Shown here in pieces: positions 42,313 through 56,261 of a stretch of DNA of 64,000 nt; position 1 is the first letter of the stretch, and each line of letters opens with the position of its first letter. The notes below the pieces were generated by a model, which was not told where the DNA came from, searched no databases, and saw only the letters and a program-made list of their open reading frames with translations. The position numbers were made by a program, and so were the translations under genes. The stretch is from Nemopilema nomurai (Eukaryota > Cnidaria > Scyphozoa > Rhizostomeae > Rhizostomatidae), in assembly GCA_003864495.1 (NCBI GenBank), contig ML133436.1:3411326-3475325 (forward strand). The letters are read 5' to 3'.

Positions 42313-45300
42313 ATAGCCTTTGCGTTTTCACGGATTTCGGAGTCCACCGACAAACCTCCGTTACTTTTGAAATACACATGATAGAAAGCTGAAATCAACA
42401 TCAAAATGCTTTTCTTTTGATTGTCTTTTGCTGTGGATTGAAAATGGGTGTAAAATTTCTGGGTCAAAAATTACCCATTTTGCAAGGCTATAGCCTTTGC
42501 GTTTTCACGGATTTCGGAGTCCACCGACAAACCTCCGTTACTTTTGAAATACACATGATAGAAAGCTGAAATCAACATCAAAATGCTTTTCTTTTGATTG
42601 TCTTTTGCTGTGGATTGAAAATGGGTGTAAAATTTCTGGGTCAAAAATTACCCATTTTGCAAGGCTATAGCCTTTGCGTTTTCACGGATTTCGGAGTCCA
42701 CCGACAAACCTCCGTTACTTTTGAAATACACATGATAGAAAGCTGAAATCAACATCAAAATGCTTTTCTTTTGATTGTCTTTTGCTGTGGATTGAAAATG
42801 GGTGTAAAATTTCTGGGTCAAAAATTACCCATTTTGCAAGGCTATAGCCTTTGCGTTTTCACGGATTTCGGAGTCCACCGACAAACCTCCGTTACTTTTG
42901 AAATACACATGATAGAAAGCTGAAATCAACATCAAAATGCTTTTCTTTTGATTGTCTTTTGCTGTGGATTGAAAATGGGTGTAAAATTTCTGGGTCAAAA
43001 ATTACCCATTTTGCAAGGCTATAGCCTTTGCGTTTTACGGATTTCGGAGTCCACCGACAAACCTCCGTTACTTTTGAAATACACATGATAGAAAGCTGAA
43101 ATCAACATCAAAATGCTTTTCTTTTGATTGTCTTTTGCTGTGGATTGAAAATGGGTGTAAAATTTCTGGGTCAAAAATTACCCATTTTGCAAGGCTATAG
43201 CCTTTGCGTTTTCACGGATTTCGGAGTCCACCGACAAACCTCCGTTACTTTTGAAATACACATGATAGAAAGCTGAAATCAACATCAAAATGCTTTTCTT
43301 TTGATTGTCTTTTGCTGTGGATTGAAAATGGGTGTAAAATTTCTGGGTCAAAAATTACCCATTTTGCAAGGCTATAGCCTTTGCGTTTTACGGATTTCGG
43401 AGTCCACCGACAAACCTCCGTTACTTTTGAAATACACATGATAGAAAGCTGAAATCAACATCAAAATGCTTTTCTTTTGATTGTCTTTTGCTGTGGATTG
43501 AAAATGGGTGTAAAATTTCTGGGTCAAAAATTACCCATTTTGCAAGGCTATAGCCTTTGCGTTTTCACGGATTCTGAGTCCACCGACAAACCTCCGTTAC
43601 TTTTGAAATACACATGATAGAAAGCTGAAATCAACATCAAAATGCTTTTCTTTTGATTGTCTTTTGCTGTGGATTGAAAATGGGTGTAAAATTTCTGGGT
43701 CAAAAATTACCCATTTTGCAAGGCTATAGCCTTTGCGTTTTCACGGATTTCGGAGTCCACCGACAAACCTCCGTTACTTTTGAAATACACATGATAGAAA
43801 GCTGAAATCAACATCAAAATGCTTTTCTTTTGATTGTCTTTTGCTGTGGATTGAAAATGGGTGTAAAATTTCTGGGTCAAAAATTACCCATTTTGCAAGG
43901 CTATAGCCTTTGCGTTTTCACGGATTTCTGAGTCCACCGACAAACCTCCGTTACTTTTGAAATACACATGATAGAAAGCTGAAATCAACATCAAAATGCT
44001 TTTCTTTTGATTGTCTTTTGCTGTGGATTGAAAATGGGTGTAAAATTTCTGGGTCAAAAATTACCCATTTTGCAAGGCTATAGCCTTTGCGTTTTACGGA
44101 TTTCGGAGTCCACCGACAAACCTCCGTTACTTTTGAAATACACATGATAGAAAGCTGAAATCAACATCAAAATGCTTTTCTTTTGATTGTCTTTTGCTGT
44201 GGATTGAAAATGGGTGTAAAATTTCTGGGTCAAAAATTACCCATTTTGCAAGGCTATAGCCTTTGCGTTTTCACGGATTTCGGAGTCCACCGACAAACCT
44301 CCGTTACTTTTGAAATACACATGATAGAAAGCTGAAATCAACATCAAAATGCTTTTCTTTTGATTGTCTTTTGCTGTGGATTGAAAATGGGTGTAAAATT
44401 TCTGGGTCAAAAATTACCCATTTTGCAAGGCTATAGCCTTTGCGTTTTCACGGATTTCGGAGTCCACCGACAAACCTCCGTTACTTTTGAAATACACATG
44501 ATAGAAAGCTGAAATCAACATCAAAATGCTTTTCTTTTGATTGTCTTTTGCTGTGGATTGAAAATGGGTGTAAAATTTCTGGGTCAAAAATTACCCATTT
44601 TGCAAGGCTATAGCCTTTGCGTTTTCACGGATTCGGAGTCCACCGACAAACCTCCGTTACTTTTGAAATACACATGATAGAAAGCTGAAATCAACATCAA
44701 AATGCTTTTCTTTTGATTGTCTTTTGCTGTGGATTGAAAATGGGTGTAAAATTTCTGGGTCAAAAATTACCCATTTTGCAAGGCTATAGCCTTTGCGTTT
44801 TACGGATTTCGGAGTCCACCGACAAACCTCCGTTACTTTTGAAATACACATGATAGAAAGCTGAAATCAACATCAAAATGCTTTTCTTTTGATTGTCTTT
44901 TGCTGTGGATTGAAAATGGGTGTAAAATTTCTGGGTCAAAAATTACCCATTTTGCAAGGCTATAGCCTTTGCGTTTTCACGGATTTTGAGTCCACCGACA
45001 AACCTCCGTTACTTTTGAAATACACATGATAGAAAGCTGAAATCAACATCAAAATGCTTTTCTTTTGATTGTCTTTTGCTGTGGATTGAAAATGGGTGTA
45101 AAATTTCTGGGTCAAAAATTACCCATTTTGCAAGGCTATAGCCTTTGCGTTTTCACGGATTCGGAGTCCACCGACAAACCTCCGTTACTTTTGAAATACA
45201 CATGATAGAAAGCTGAAATCAACATCAAAATGCTTTTCTTTTGATTGTCTTTTGCTGTGGATTGAAAATGGGTGTAAAATTTCTGGGTCAAAAATTACCC

Positions 45301-48300
45301 ATTTTGCAAGGCTATAGCCTTTGCGTTTTCACGGATTTCGGAGTCCACCGACAAACCTCCGTTACTTTTGAAATACACATGATAGAAAGCTGAAATCAAC
45401 ATCAAAATGCTTTTCTTTTGATTGTCTTTTGCTGTGGATTGAAAATGGGTGTAAAATTTCTGGGTCAAAAATTACCCATTTTGCAAGGCTATAGCCTTTG
45501 CGTTTTCACGGATTCGGAGTCCACCGACAAACCTCCGTTACTTTTGAAATACACATGATAGAAAGCTGAAATCAACATCAAAATGCTTTTCTTTTGATTG
45601 TCTTTTGCTGTGGATTGAAAATGGGTGTAAAATTTCTGGGTCAAAAATTACCCATTTTGCAAGGCTATAGCCTTTGCGTTTTACGGATTTCGGAGTCCAC
45701 CGACAAACCTCCGTTACTTTTGAAATACACATGATAGAAAGCTGAAATCAACATCAAAATGCTTTTCTTTTGATTGTCTTTTGCTGTGGATTGAAAATGG
45801 GTGTAAAATTTCTGGGTCAAAAATTACCCATTTTGCAAGGCTATAGCCTTTGCGTTTTTACGGATTTCGGAGTCCACCGACAAACCTCCGTTACTTTTGA
45901 AATACACATGATAGAAAGCTGAAATCAACATCAAAATGCTTTTCTTTTGATTGTCTTTTGCTGTGGATTGAAAATGGGTGTAAAATTTCTGGGTCAAAAA
46001 TTACCCATTTTGCAAGGCTATAGCCTTTGCGTTTTCACGGATTTCGGAGTCCACCGACAAACCTCCGTTACTTTTGAAATACACATGATAGAAAGCTGAA
46101 ATCAACATCAAAATGCTTTTCTTTTGATTGTCTTTTGCTGTGGATTGAAAATGGGTGTAAAATTTCTGGGTCAAAAATTACCCATTTTGCAAGGCTATAG
46201 CCTTTGCGTTTTCACGGATTTCGGAGTCCACCGACAAACCTCCGTTACTTTTGAAATACACATGATAGAAAGCTGAAATCAACATCAAAATGCTTTTCTT
46301 TTGATTGTCTTTTGCTGTGGATTGAAAATGGGTGTAAAATTTCTGGGTCAAAAATTACCCATTTTGCAAGGCTATAGCCTTTGCGTTTTCACGGATTCGG
46401 AGTCCACCGACAAACCTCCGTTACTTTTGAAATACACATGATAGAAAGCTGAAATCAACATCAAAATGCTTTTCTTTTGATTGTCTTTTGCTGTGGATTG
46501 AAAATGGGTGTAAAATTTCTGGGTCAAAAATTACCCATTTTGCAAGGCTATAGCCTTTGCGTTTTCACGGATTCTGAGTCCACCGACAAACCTCCGTTAC
46601 TTTTGAAATACACATGATAGAAAGCTGAAATCAACATCAAAATGCTTTTCTTTTGATTGTCTTTTGCTGTGGATTGAAAATGGGTGTAAAATTTCTGGGT
46701 CAAAAATTACCCATTTTGCAAGGCTATAGCCTTTGCGTTTTACGGATTTCGGAGTCCACCGACAAACCTCCGTTACTTTTGAAATACACATGATAGAAAG
46801 CTGAAATCAACATCAAAATGCTTTTCTTTTGATTGTCTTTTGCTGTGGATTGAAAATGGGTGTAAAATTTCTGGGTCAAAAATTACCCATTTTGCAAGGC
46901 TATAGCCTTTGCGTTTTACGGATTTCGGAGTCCACCGACAAACCTCCGTTACTTTTGAAATACACATGATAGAAAGCTGAATCAACATCAAAATGCTTTT
47001 CTTTTGATTGTCTTTTGCTGTGGATTGAAAATGGGTGTAAAATTTCTGGGTCAAAAATTACCCATTTTGCAAGGCTATAGCCTTTGCGTTTTCACGGATT
47101 TCGGAGTCCACCGACAAACCTCCGTTACTTTTGAAATACACATGATAGAAAGCTGAAATCAACATCAAAATGCTTTTCTTTTGATTGTCTTTTGCTGTGG
47201 ATTGAAAATGGGTGTAAAATTTCTGGGTCAAAAATTACCCATTTTGCAAGGCTATAGCCTTTGCGTTTTCACGGATTCGGTCCACCGACAAACCTCCGTT
47301 ACTTTTGAAATACACATGATAGAAAGCTGAAATCAACATCAAAATGCTTTTCTTTTGATTGTCTTTTGCTGTGGATTGAAAATGGGTGTAAAATTTCTGG
47401 GTCAAAAATTACCCATTTTGCAAGGCTATAGCCTTTGCGTTTTCACGGATTTCGAGTCCACCGACAAACCTCCGTTACTTTTGAAATACACATGATAGAA
47501 AGCTGAAATCAACATCAAAATGCTTTTCTTTTGATTGTCTTTTGCTGTGGATTGAAAATGGGTGTAAAATTTCTGGGTCAAAAATTACCCATTTTGCAAG
47601 GCTATAGCCTTTGCGTTTTCGGATTTCGAGTCCACCGACAAACCTCCGTTACTTTTGAAATACACATGATAGAAAGCTGAAATCAACATCAAAATGCTTT
47701 TCTTTTGATTGTCTTTTGCTGTGGATTGAAAATGGGTGTAAAATTTCTGGGTCAAAAATTACCCATTTTGCAAGGCTATAGCCTTTGCGTTTTCACGGAT
47801 TTCGAGTCCACCGACAAACCTCCGTTACTTTTGAAATACACATGATAGAAAGCTGAAATCAACATCAAAATGCTTTTCTTTTGATTGTCTTTTGCTGTGG
47901 ATTGAAAATGGGTGTAAAATTTCTGGGTCAAAAATTACCCATTTTGCAAGGCTATAGCCTTTGCGTTTTCACGGATTTCGAGTCCACCGACAAACCTCCG
48001 TTACTTTTGAAATACACATGATAGAAAGCTGAAATCAACATCAAAATGCTTTTCTTTTGATTGTCTTTTGCTGTGGATTGAAAATGGGTGTAAAATTTCT
48101 GGGTCAAAAATTACCCATTTTGCAAGGCTATAGCCTTTGCGTTTTCACGGATTTCGAGTCCACCGACAAACCTCCGTTACTTTTGAAATACACATGATAG
48201 AAAGCTGAAATCAACATCAAAATGCTTTTCTTTTGATTGTCTTTTGCTGTGGATTGAAAATGGGTGTAAAATTTCTGGGTCAAAAATTACCCATTTTGCA

Positions 48301-51300
48301 AGGCTATAGCCTTTGCGTTTTCACGGATTTCGAGTCCACCGACAAACCTCCGTTACTTTTGAAATACACATGATAGAAAGCTGAAATCAACATCAAAATG
48401 CTTTTCTTTTGATTGTCTTTTGCTGTGGATTGAAAATGGGTGTAAAATTTCTGGGTCAAAAATTACCCATTTTGCAAGGCTATAGCCTTTGCGTTTTCAC
48501 GGATTTCGGAGTCCACCGACAAACCTCCGTTACTTTTGAAATACACATGATAGAAAGCTGAAATCAATCAAAATGCTTTTCTTTTGATTGTCTTTTGCTG
48601 TGGATTGAAAATGGGTGTAAAATTTCTGGGTCAAAAATTACCCATTTTGCAAGGCTATAGCCTTTGCGTTTTCACGGATTTCGGAGTCCACCGACAAACC
48701 TCCGTTACTTTTGAAATACACATGATAGAAAGCTGAAATCAACATCAAAATGCTTTTCTTTTGATTGTCTTTTGCTGTGGATTGAAAATGGGTGTAAAAT
48801 TTCTGGGTCAAAAATTACCCATTTTGCAAGGCTATAGCCTTTGCGTTTTCACGGATTTCGAGTCCACCGACAAACCTCCGTTACTTTTGAAATACACATG
48901 ATAGAAAGCTGAAATCAACATCAAAATGCTTTTCTTTTGATTGTCTTTTGCTGTGGATTGAAAATGGGTGTAAAATTTCTGGGTCAAAAATTACCCATTT
49001 TGCAAGGCTATAGCCTTTGCGTTTTCACGGATTTCGAGTCCACCGAAAACCTCCGTAACCTAAAATACACATGATAGAAAGCTGAAATCAACATCAAAAT
49101 GCTTTTCTTTTGATTGTCTTTTGCTGTGGATTGAAAATGGGTGTAAAATTTCTGGGTCAAAAATTACCCATTTTGCAAGGCTATAGCCTTTGCGTTTTCA
49201 CGGATTTCGGTCCACCGACAAACCTCCGTTACTTTTGAAATACACATGATAGAAAGCTGAAATCAACATCAAAATGCTTTTCTTTTGATTGTCTTTTGCT
49301 GTGGATTGAAAATGGGTGTAAAATTTCTGGGTCAAAAATTACCCATTTTGCAAGGCTATAGCCTTTGCGTTTTCACGGATTTCGGAGTCCACCGACAAAC
49401 CTCCGTTACTTTTGAAATACACATGATAGAAAGCTGAAATCAACATCAAAATGCTTTTCTTTTGATTGTCTTTTGCTGTGGATTGAAAATGGGCTGGGTC
49501 AAAAATTACCCATTTTGCAAGGCTATAGCCTTTGCGTTTTCACGGATTTCGAGTCCACCGACAAACCTCCGTTACTTTTGAAATACACATGATAGAAAGC
49601 TGAAATCAACATCAAAATGCTTTTCTTTTGATTGTCTTTTGCTGTGGATTGAAAATGGGTGTAAAATTTCTGGGTCAAAAATTACCCATTTTGCAAGGCT
49701 ATAGCCTTTGCGTTTTCACGGATTTCGAGTCCACCGACAAACCTCCGTTACTTTTGAAATACACATGATAGAAAGCTGAAATCAACATCAAAATGCTTTT
49801 CTTTTGATTGTCTTTTGCTGTGGATTGAAAATGGGTGTAAAATTTCTGGGTCAAAAATTACCCATTTTGCAAGGCTATAGCCTTTGCGTTTTCACGGATT
49901 TCGAGTCCACCGACAAACCTCCGTTACTTTTGAAATACACATGATAGAAAGCTGAAATCAACATCAAAATGCTTTTCTTTTGATTGTCTTTTGCTGTGGA
50001 TTGAAAATGGGTGTAAAATTTCTGGGTCAAAAATTACCCATTTTGCAAGGCTATAGCCTTTGCGTTTTCACGGATTTCGGAGTCCACCGACAAACCTCCG
50101 TTACTTTTGAAATACACATGATAGAAAGCTGAAAAACATCAAAATGCTTTTCTTTTGATTGTCTTTTGCTGTGGATTGAAAATGGGTGTAAAATTTCTGG
50201 GTCAAAAATTACCCATTTTGCAAGGCTATAGCCTTTGCGTTTTCACGGATTTCGGAGTCCACCGACAAACCTCCGTTACTTTTGAAATACACATGATAGA
50301 AAGCTGAAATCAACAAAAATGCTTTTCTTTTGATTGTCTTTTGCTGTGGATTGAAAATGGGTGTAAAATTTCTGGGTCAAAAATTACCCATTTTGCAAGG
50401 CTATAGCCTTTGCGTTTTCACGGATTTCGGAGTCCACCGACAAACCTCCGTTACTTTTGAAATACACATGATAGAAAGCTGAAATCAACATCAAAATGCT
50501 TTTCTTTTGATTGTCTTTTGCTGTGGATTGAAAATGGGTGTAAAATTTCTGGGTCAAAAATTACCCATTTTGCAAGGCTATAGCCTTTGCGTTTTACGGA
50601 TTTCGGAGTCCACCGACAAACCTCCGTTACTTTTGAAATACACATGATAGAAAGCTGAAATCAACATCAAAATGCTTTTCTTTTGATTGTCTTTTGCTGT
50701 GGATTGAAAATGGGTGTAAAATTTCTGGGTCAAAAATTACCCATTTTGCAAGGCTATAGCCTTTGCGTTTTCACGGATTTCGGAGTCCACCGACAAACCT
50801 CCGTTACTTTTGAAATACACATGATAGAAAGCTGAAATCAACATCAAAATGCTTTTCTTTTGATTGTCTTTTGCTGTGGATTGAAAATGGGTGTAAAATT
50901 TCTGGGTCAAAAATTACCCATTTTGCAAGGCTATAGCCTTTGCGTTTTCACGGATTTCGTCCACCGACAAACCTCCGTTACTTTTGAAATACACATGATA
51001 GAAAGCTGAAATCAACATCAAAATGCTTTTCTTTTGATTGTCTTTTGCTGTGGATTGAAAATGGGTGTAAAATTTCTGGGTCAAAAATTACCCATTTTGC
51101 AAGGCTATAGCCTTTGCGTTTTCACGGATTTCGAGTCCACCGACAAACCTCCGTTACTTTTGAAATACACATGATAGAAAGCTGAAATCAACATCAAAAT
51201 GCTTTTCTTTTGATTGTCTTTTGCTGTGGATTGAAAATGGGTGTAAAATTTCTGGGTCAAAAATTACCCATTTTGCAAGGCTATAGCCTTTGCGTTTTCA

Positions 51301-54300
51301 CGGATTTCGGAGTCCACCGACAAACCTCCGTTACTTTTGAAATACACATGATAGAAAGCTGAAATCAACATCAAAATGCTTTTCTTTTGATTGTCTTTTG
51401 CTGTGGATTGAAAATGGGTGTAAAATTTCTGGGTCAAAAATTACCCATTTTGCAAGGCTATAGCCTTTGCGTTTTTACGGATTTCGAGTCCACCGACAAA
51501 CCTCCGTTACTTTTGAAATACACATGATAGAAAGCTGAAATCAACATCAAAATGCTTTTCTTTTGATTGTCTTTTGCTGTGGATTGAAAATGGGTGTAAA
51601 ATTTCTGGGTCAAAAATTACCCATTTTGCAAGGCTATAGCCTTTGCGTTTTCACGGATTTCGGAGTCCACCGACAAACCTCCGTTACTTTTGAAATACAC
51701 ATGATAGAAAGCTGAAATCAACATCAAAATGCTTTTCTTTTGATTGTCTTTTGCTGTGGATTGAAAATGGGTGTAAAATTTCTGGGTCAAAAATTACCCA
51801 TTTTGCAAGGCTATAGCCTTTGCGTTTTCACGGATTTCGGAGTCCACCGACAAACCTCCGTTACTTTTGAAATACACATGATAGAAAGCTGAAATCCATC
51901 AAAATGCTTTTCTTTTGATTGTCTTTTGCTGTGGATTGAAAATGGGTGTAAAATTTCTGGGTCAAAAATTACCCATTTTGCAAGGCTATAGCCTTTGCGT
52001 TTTCACGGATTTCGAGTCCACCGACAAACCTCCGTTACTTTTGAAATACACATGATAGAAAGCTGAAATCAACATCAAAATGCTTTTCTTTTGATTGTCT
52101 TTTGCTGTGGATTGAAAATGGGTGTAAAATTTCTGGGTCAAAAATTACCCATTTTGCAAGGCTATAGCCTTTGCGTTTTCACGGATTTCGGAGTCCACCG
52201 ACAAACCTCCGTTACTTTTGAAATACACATGATAGAAAGCTGAAATCAACATCAAAATGCTTTTCTTTTGATTGTCTTTTGCTGTGGATTGAAAATGGGT
52301 GTAAAATTTCTGGGTCAAAAATTACCCATTTTGCAAGGCTATAGCCTTTGCGTTTTCACGGATTTCGAGTCCACCGACAAACCTCCGTTACTTTTGAAAT
52401 ACACATGATAGAAAGCTGAAATCAACATCAAAATGCTTTTCTTTTGATTGTCTTTTGCTGTGGATTGAAAATGGGTGTAAAATTTCTGGGTCAAAAATTA
52501 CCCATTTTGCAAGGCTATAGCCTTTGCGTTTTACGGATTTCGAGTCCACCGACAAACCTCCGTTACTTTTGAAATACACATGATAGAAAGCTGAAATCAA
52601 CATCAAAATGCTTTTCTTTTGATTGTCTTTTGCTGTGGATTGAAAATGGGTGTAAAATTTCTGGGTCAAAAATTACCCATTTTGCAAGGCTATAGCCTTT
52701 GCGTTTTTACGGATTTCGGAGTCCACCGACAAACCTCCGTTACTTTTGAAATACACATGATAGAAAGCTGAAATCAACATCAAAATGCTTTTCTTTTGAT
52801 TGTCTTTTGCTGTGGATTGAAAATGGGTGTAAAATTTCTGGGTCAAAAATTACCCATTTTGCAAGGCTATAGCCTTTGCGTTTTACGGATTTCGGAGTCC
52901 ACCGACAAACCTCCGTTACTTTTGAAATACACATGATAGAAAGCTGAAATCACATCAAAATGCTTTTCTTTTGATTGTCTTTTGCTGTGGATTGAAAATG
53001 GGTGTAAAATTTCTGGGTCAAAAATTACCCATTTTGCAAGGCTATAGCCTTTGCGTTTTCACGGATTTCGGAGTCCACCGACAAACCTCCGTTACTTTTG
53101 AAATACACATGATATAAAGCTGAAATCACATCAAAATGCTTTTCTTTTGATTGTCTTTTGCTGTGGATTGAAAATGGGTGTAAAATTTCTGGGTCAAAAA
53201 TTACCCATTTTGCAAGGCTATAGCCTTTGCGTTTTCACGGATTTCGGTCCACCGACAAACCTCCGTTACTTTTGAAATACACATGATAGAAAGCTGAAAT
53301 CAACATCAAAATGCTTTTCTTTTGATTGTCTTTTGCTGTGGATTGAAAATGGGTGTAAAATTTCTGGGTCAAAAATTACCCATTTTGCAAGGCTATAGCC
53401 TTTGCGTTTTCACGGATTTCGGAGTCCACCGACAAACCTCCGTTACTTTTGAAATACACATGATAGAAAGCTGAAATCAACATCAAAATGCTTTTCTTTT
53501 GATTGTCTTTTGCTGTGGATTGAAAATGGGTGTAAAATTTCTGGGTCAAAAATTACCCATTTTGCAAGGCTATAGCCTTTGCGTTTTCACGGATTTCGGA
53601 GTCCACCGACAAACCTCCGTTACTTTTGAAATACACATGATAGAAAGCTGAAATCAACATCAAAATGCTTTTCTTTTGATTGTCTTTTGCTGTGGATTGA
53701 AAATGGGTGTAAAATTTCTGGGTCAAAAATTACCCATTTTGCAAGGCTATAGCCTTTGCGTTTTCACGGATTTCGGAGTCCACCGACAAACCTCCGTTAC
53801 TTTTGAAATACACATGATAGAAAGCTGAAATCAACATCAAAATGCTTTTCTTTTGATTGTCTTTTGCTGTGGATTGAAAATGGGTGTAAAATTTCTGGGT
53901 CAAAAATTACCCATTTTGCAAGGCTATAGCCTTTGCGTTTTCACGGATTTCGGAGTCCACCGACAAACCTCCGTTACTTTTGAAATACACATGATAGAAA
54001 GCTGAAATCAACATCAAAATGCTTTTCTTTTGATTGTCTTTTGCTGTGGATTGAAAATGGGTGTAAAATTTCTGGGTCAAAAATTACCCATTTTGCAAGG
54101 CTATAGCCTTTGCGTTTTTACGGATTTCGAGTCCACCGACAAACCTCCGTTACTTTTGAAATACACATGATAGAAGCTGAAATCAACATCAAAATGCTTT
54201 TCTTTTGATTGTCTTTTGCTGTGGATTGAAAATGGGTGTAAAATTTCTGGGTCAAAAATTACCCATTTTGCAAGGCTATAGCCTTTGCGTTTTCACGGAT

Positions 54301-54981
54301 TTCGAGTCCACCGACAAACCTCCGTTACTTTTGAAATACACATGATAGAAAGCTGAAATCACATCAAAATGCTTTTCTTTTGATTGTCTTTTGCTGTGGA
54401 TTGAAAATGGGTGTAAAATTTCTGGGTCAAAAATTACCCATTTTGCAAGGCTATAGCCTTTGCGTTTTTACGGATTTCGGAGTCCACCGACAAACCTCCG
54501 TTACTTTTGAAATACACATGATATAAAGCTGAAATCAACATCAAAATGCTTTTCTTTTGATTGTCTTTTGCTGTGGATTGAAAATGGGTGTAAAATTTCT
54601 GGGTCAAAAATTACCCATTTTGCAAGGCTATAGCCTTTGCGTTTTCACGGATTCGGAGTCCACCGACAAACCTCCGTTACTTTTGAAATACACATGATAG
54701 AAGCTGAAATCAACATCAAAATGCTTTTCTTTTGATTGTCTTTGCTGTGGATTGAAAATGGGTGTAAATTTCTGGGTCAAAAATTACCCATTTTGCAAGG
54801 CTATAGCCTTTGCGTTTTCACGGATTTCGAGTCCACCGACAAACCTCCGTTACTTTTGAAATACACATGATATAAAGCTGAAATCAACATCAAAATGCTT
54901 TTCTTTTGATTGTCTTTTGCTGTGGATTGAAATGGGTGTAAAATTTCTGGGTCAAAAATTACCCATTTTGCAAGGCTATAG
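42313..54981 (+). repeat. ~177-bp satellite array, block 2
   Basis: About 72 monomers, almost all of one sequence type. Differences are mainly 1-4 base deletions in the TTTTCACGGATTTCGGAGTCC segment and in GAAATCAACATC. One monomer near 49040-49070 has clustered changes (CCGTAACCTAAAATAC). A GATATAAAG variant appears at about 53114, 54521 and 54871, close to the second LTR element. Confidence 0.97.
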
Positions 54982-55357
54982 TGTAACGACACAGGGTTCT
55001 CCTTACGGACAGTATCACGTGACATTTGCACCATTGCGCTGTGATTGCATCAGCGTCTGTAAAGATGTTTTTTGTATTACGTAATTATTATTTTAAGGTT
55101 CGCTCAGGTTATAAAAGGGTTGTTTCATAAGTTAGGGGTAGTCTTGTCGAAAGTTTTGCTGTACTGCTAGGAGCTCTGTCGCTATTTGTCGTGCCTGTTG
55201 AAGCCGTGTCGTTATTGTCGAACTTGCTGTTAGCCGTTAGTCGTATCATTGCCATAAAAAAGGAGAATTTTGATCTTATCCCCGTTGCCGTATTTTTGAG
55301 GATTTCTACCAACAAAGAACTCACGTTTGTGAAACCCACCTTTTAAGAGGTTTTACA
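54982..55357 (+). repeat. 5' LTR, copy 2
   Basis: 376 bp; reads TTCTCCTT where the other LTRs have TTCCCTT, and lacks a base in CCGCCGTT (here CCCCGTT). Confidence 0.88.
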
Positions 55358-55398
55358 TTGGTGCCCCGTGTGAGGACAGCCAAGCGAAGGAAAAGAAG

Positions 55399-55890
55399 AT
55401 GAGCACTTATCGATACTGCGAACCACAGACGACCAGCCGATTTGCAATTACTGCAAAAGAGTGGGACACGTGGTCAAATATTGCAGAAGACGCCCGTTGA
55501 AGCAACCATTGCAAGAAAAAGCTCCTGTTCATGTGGATACAAAAATGAACCCAGTTTTTGAAGCCGAAATGCAGACGAGAACGACAACCCAAACCACCAT
55601 GATCCTTCGTTGCTCTGTGCAAGTTGTTTCGCCAGTTAGAAGACCTAACAAAGGAGCTTGCAATATCGGTCAAAGGTCAGTTGGGTCAGACAATACAAAT
55701 TGACGAAGCGGAAATATTCAAAACCCGCTCTCAGCTGTTTTCAAACATCTGACGTCAGTGGCACATGAATTTCTCACAAAACCAGGCCAGTGTGATGCCA
55801 AGCCATGGAAGTTGTCGTTTGATAGAAAAGACAAGACGCAAGGTTTGGTTCAAGCCAGGAGGCTTGATTTCAAAGGGGGGAGCTATGTAA
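55399..55890 (+). pseudogene. Gag-like zinc-knuckle ORF, copy 2 (frameshifted)
   Basis: Same region as the copy 1 ORF, with single-base deletions after the start (GATACTGCG for GATACCTGCG), near the Thr-rich stretch (CCACCATGATCC for CCACCACTGATCCC) and later (AACCCGCTC for AACCCCGCTC). The CCHC segment itself is unchanged at base level. As assembled it makes no full protein. The purely deletional pattern could reflect sequencing error. Confidence 0.75.
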
Positions 55891-56261
55891 CGACACAGGG
55901 TTCCCTTACGGACAGTATCACGTGACATTTGCACCATTGCGCTGTGATTGCATCAGCGTCTGTAAAGATGTTTTTTGTATTACGTAATTATTATTTTAAG
56001 GTTCGCTCAGGTTATAAAAAGGGTTGTTTCATAAGTTAGGGTAGTCTTGTCGAAAGTTTTGCTGTACTGCTAGGAGCTCTGTCGCTATTTGTCGTGCCTG
56101 TTGAAGCCGTGTCGTTATTGTCGAACTTGCTGTTAGCCGTTAGTCGTATCATTGCCATAAAAAAGGAGAATTTTGATCTTATCCGCCGTTGCCGTATTTT
56201 TGAGGATTTCTACCAACAAAGAACTCACGTTTGTGAAACCCACCTTTTAAGAGGTTTTACA
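55886..56261 (+). repeat. 3' LTR, copy 2
   Basis: 376 bp, shares with the copy 1 3' LTR the shorter G run (AGTTAGGGTAG) where the 5' LTRs have four G. Confidence 0.88.

Larger units (their letters stand above)
54982..56261 (+). mobile_element. Miniature LTR element, copy 2
   Basis: A 1280-bp copy with LTRs 54982-55357 and 55886-56261, primer-binding site 55359-55376 and ATAG duplicated at 54978-54981 and 56262-56265. It enters the monomer at exactly the same base as copy 1. Most differences are single-base deletions. Confidence 0.88.
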
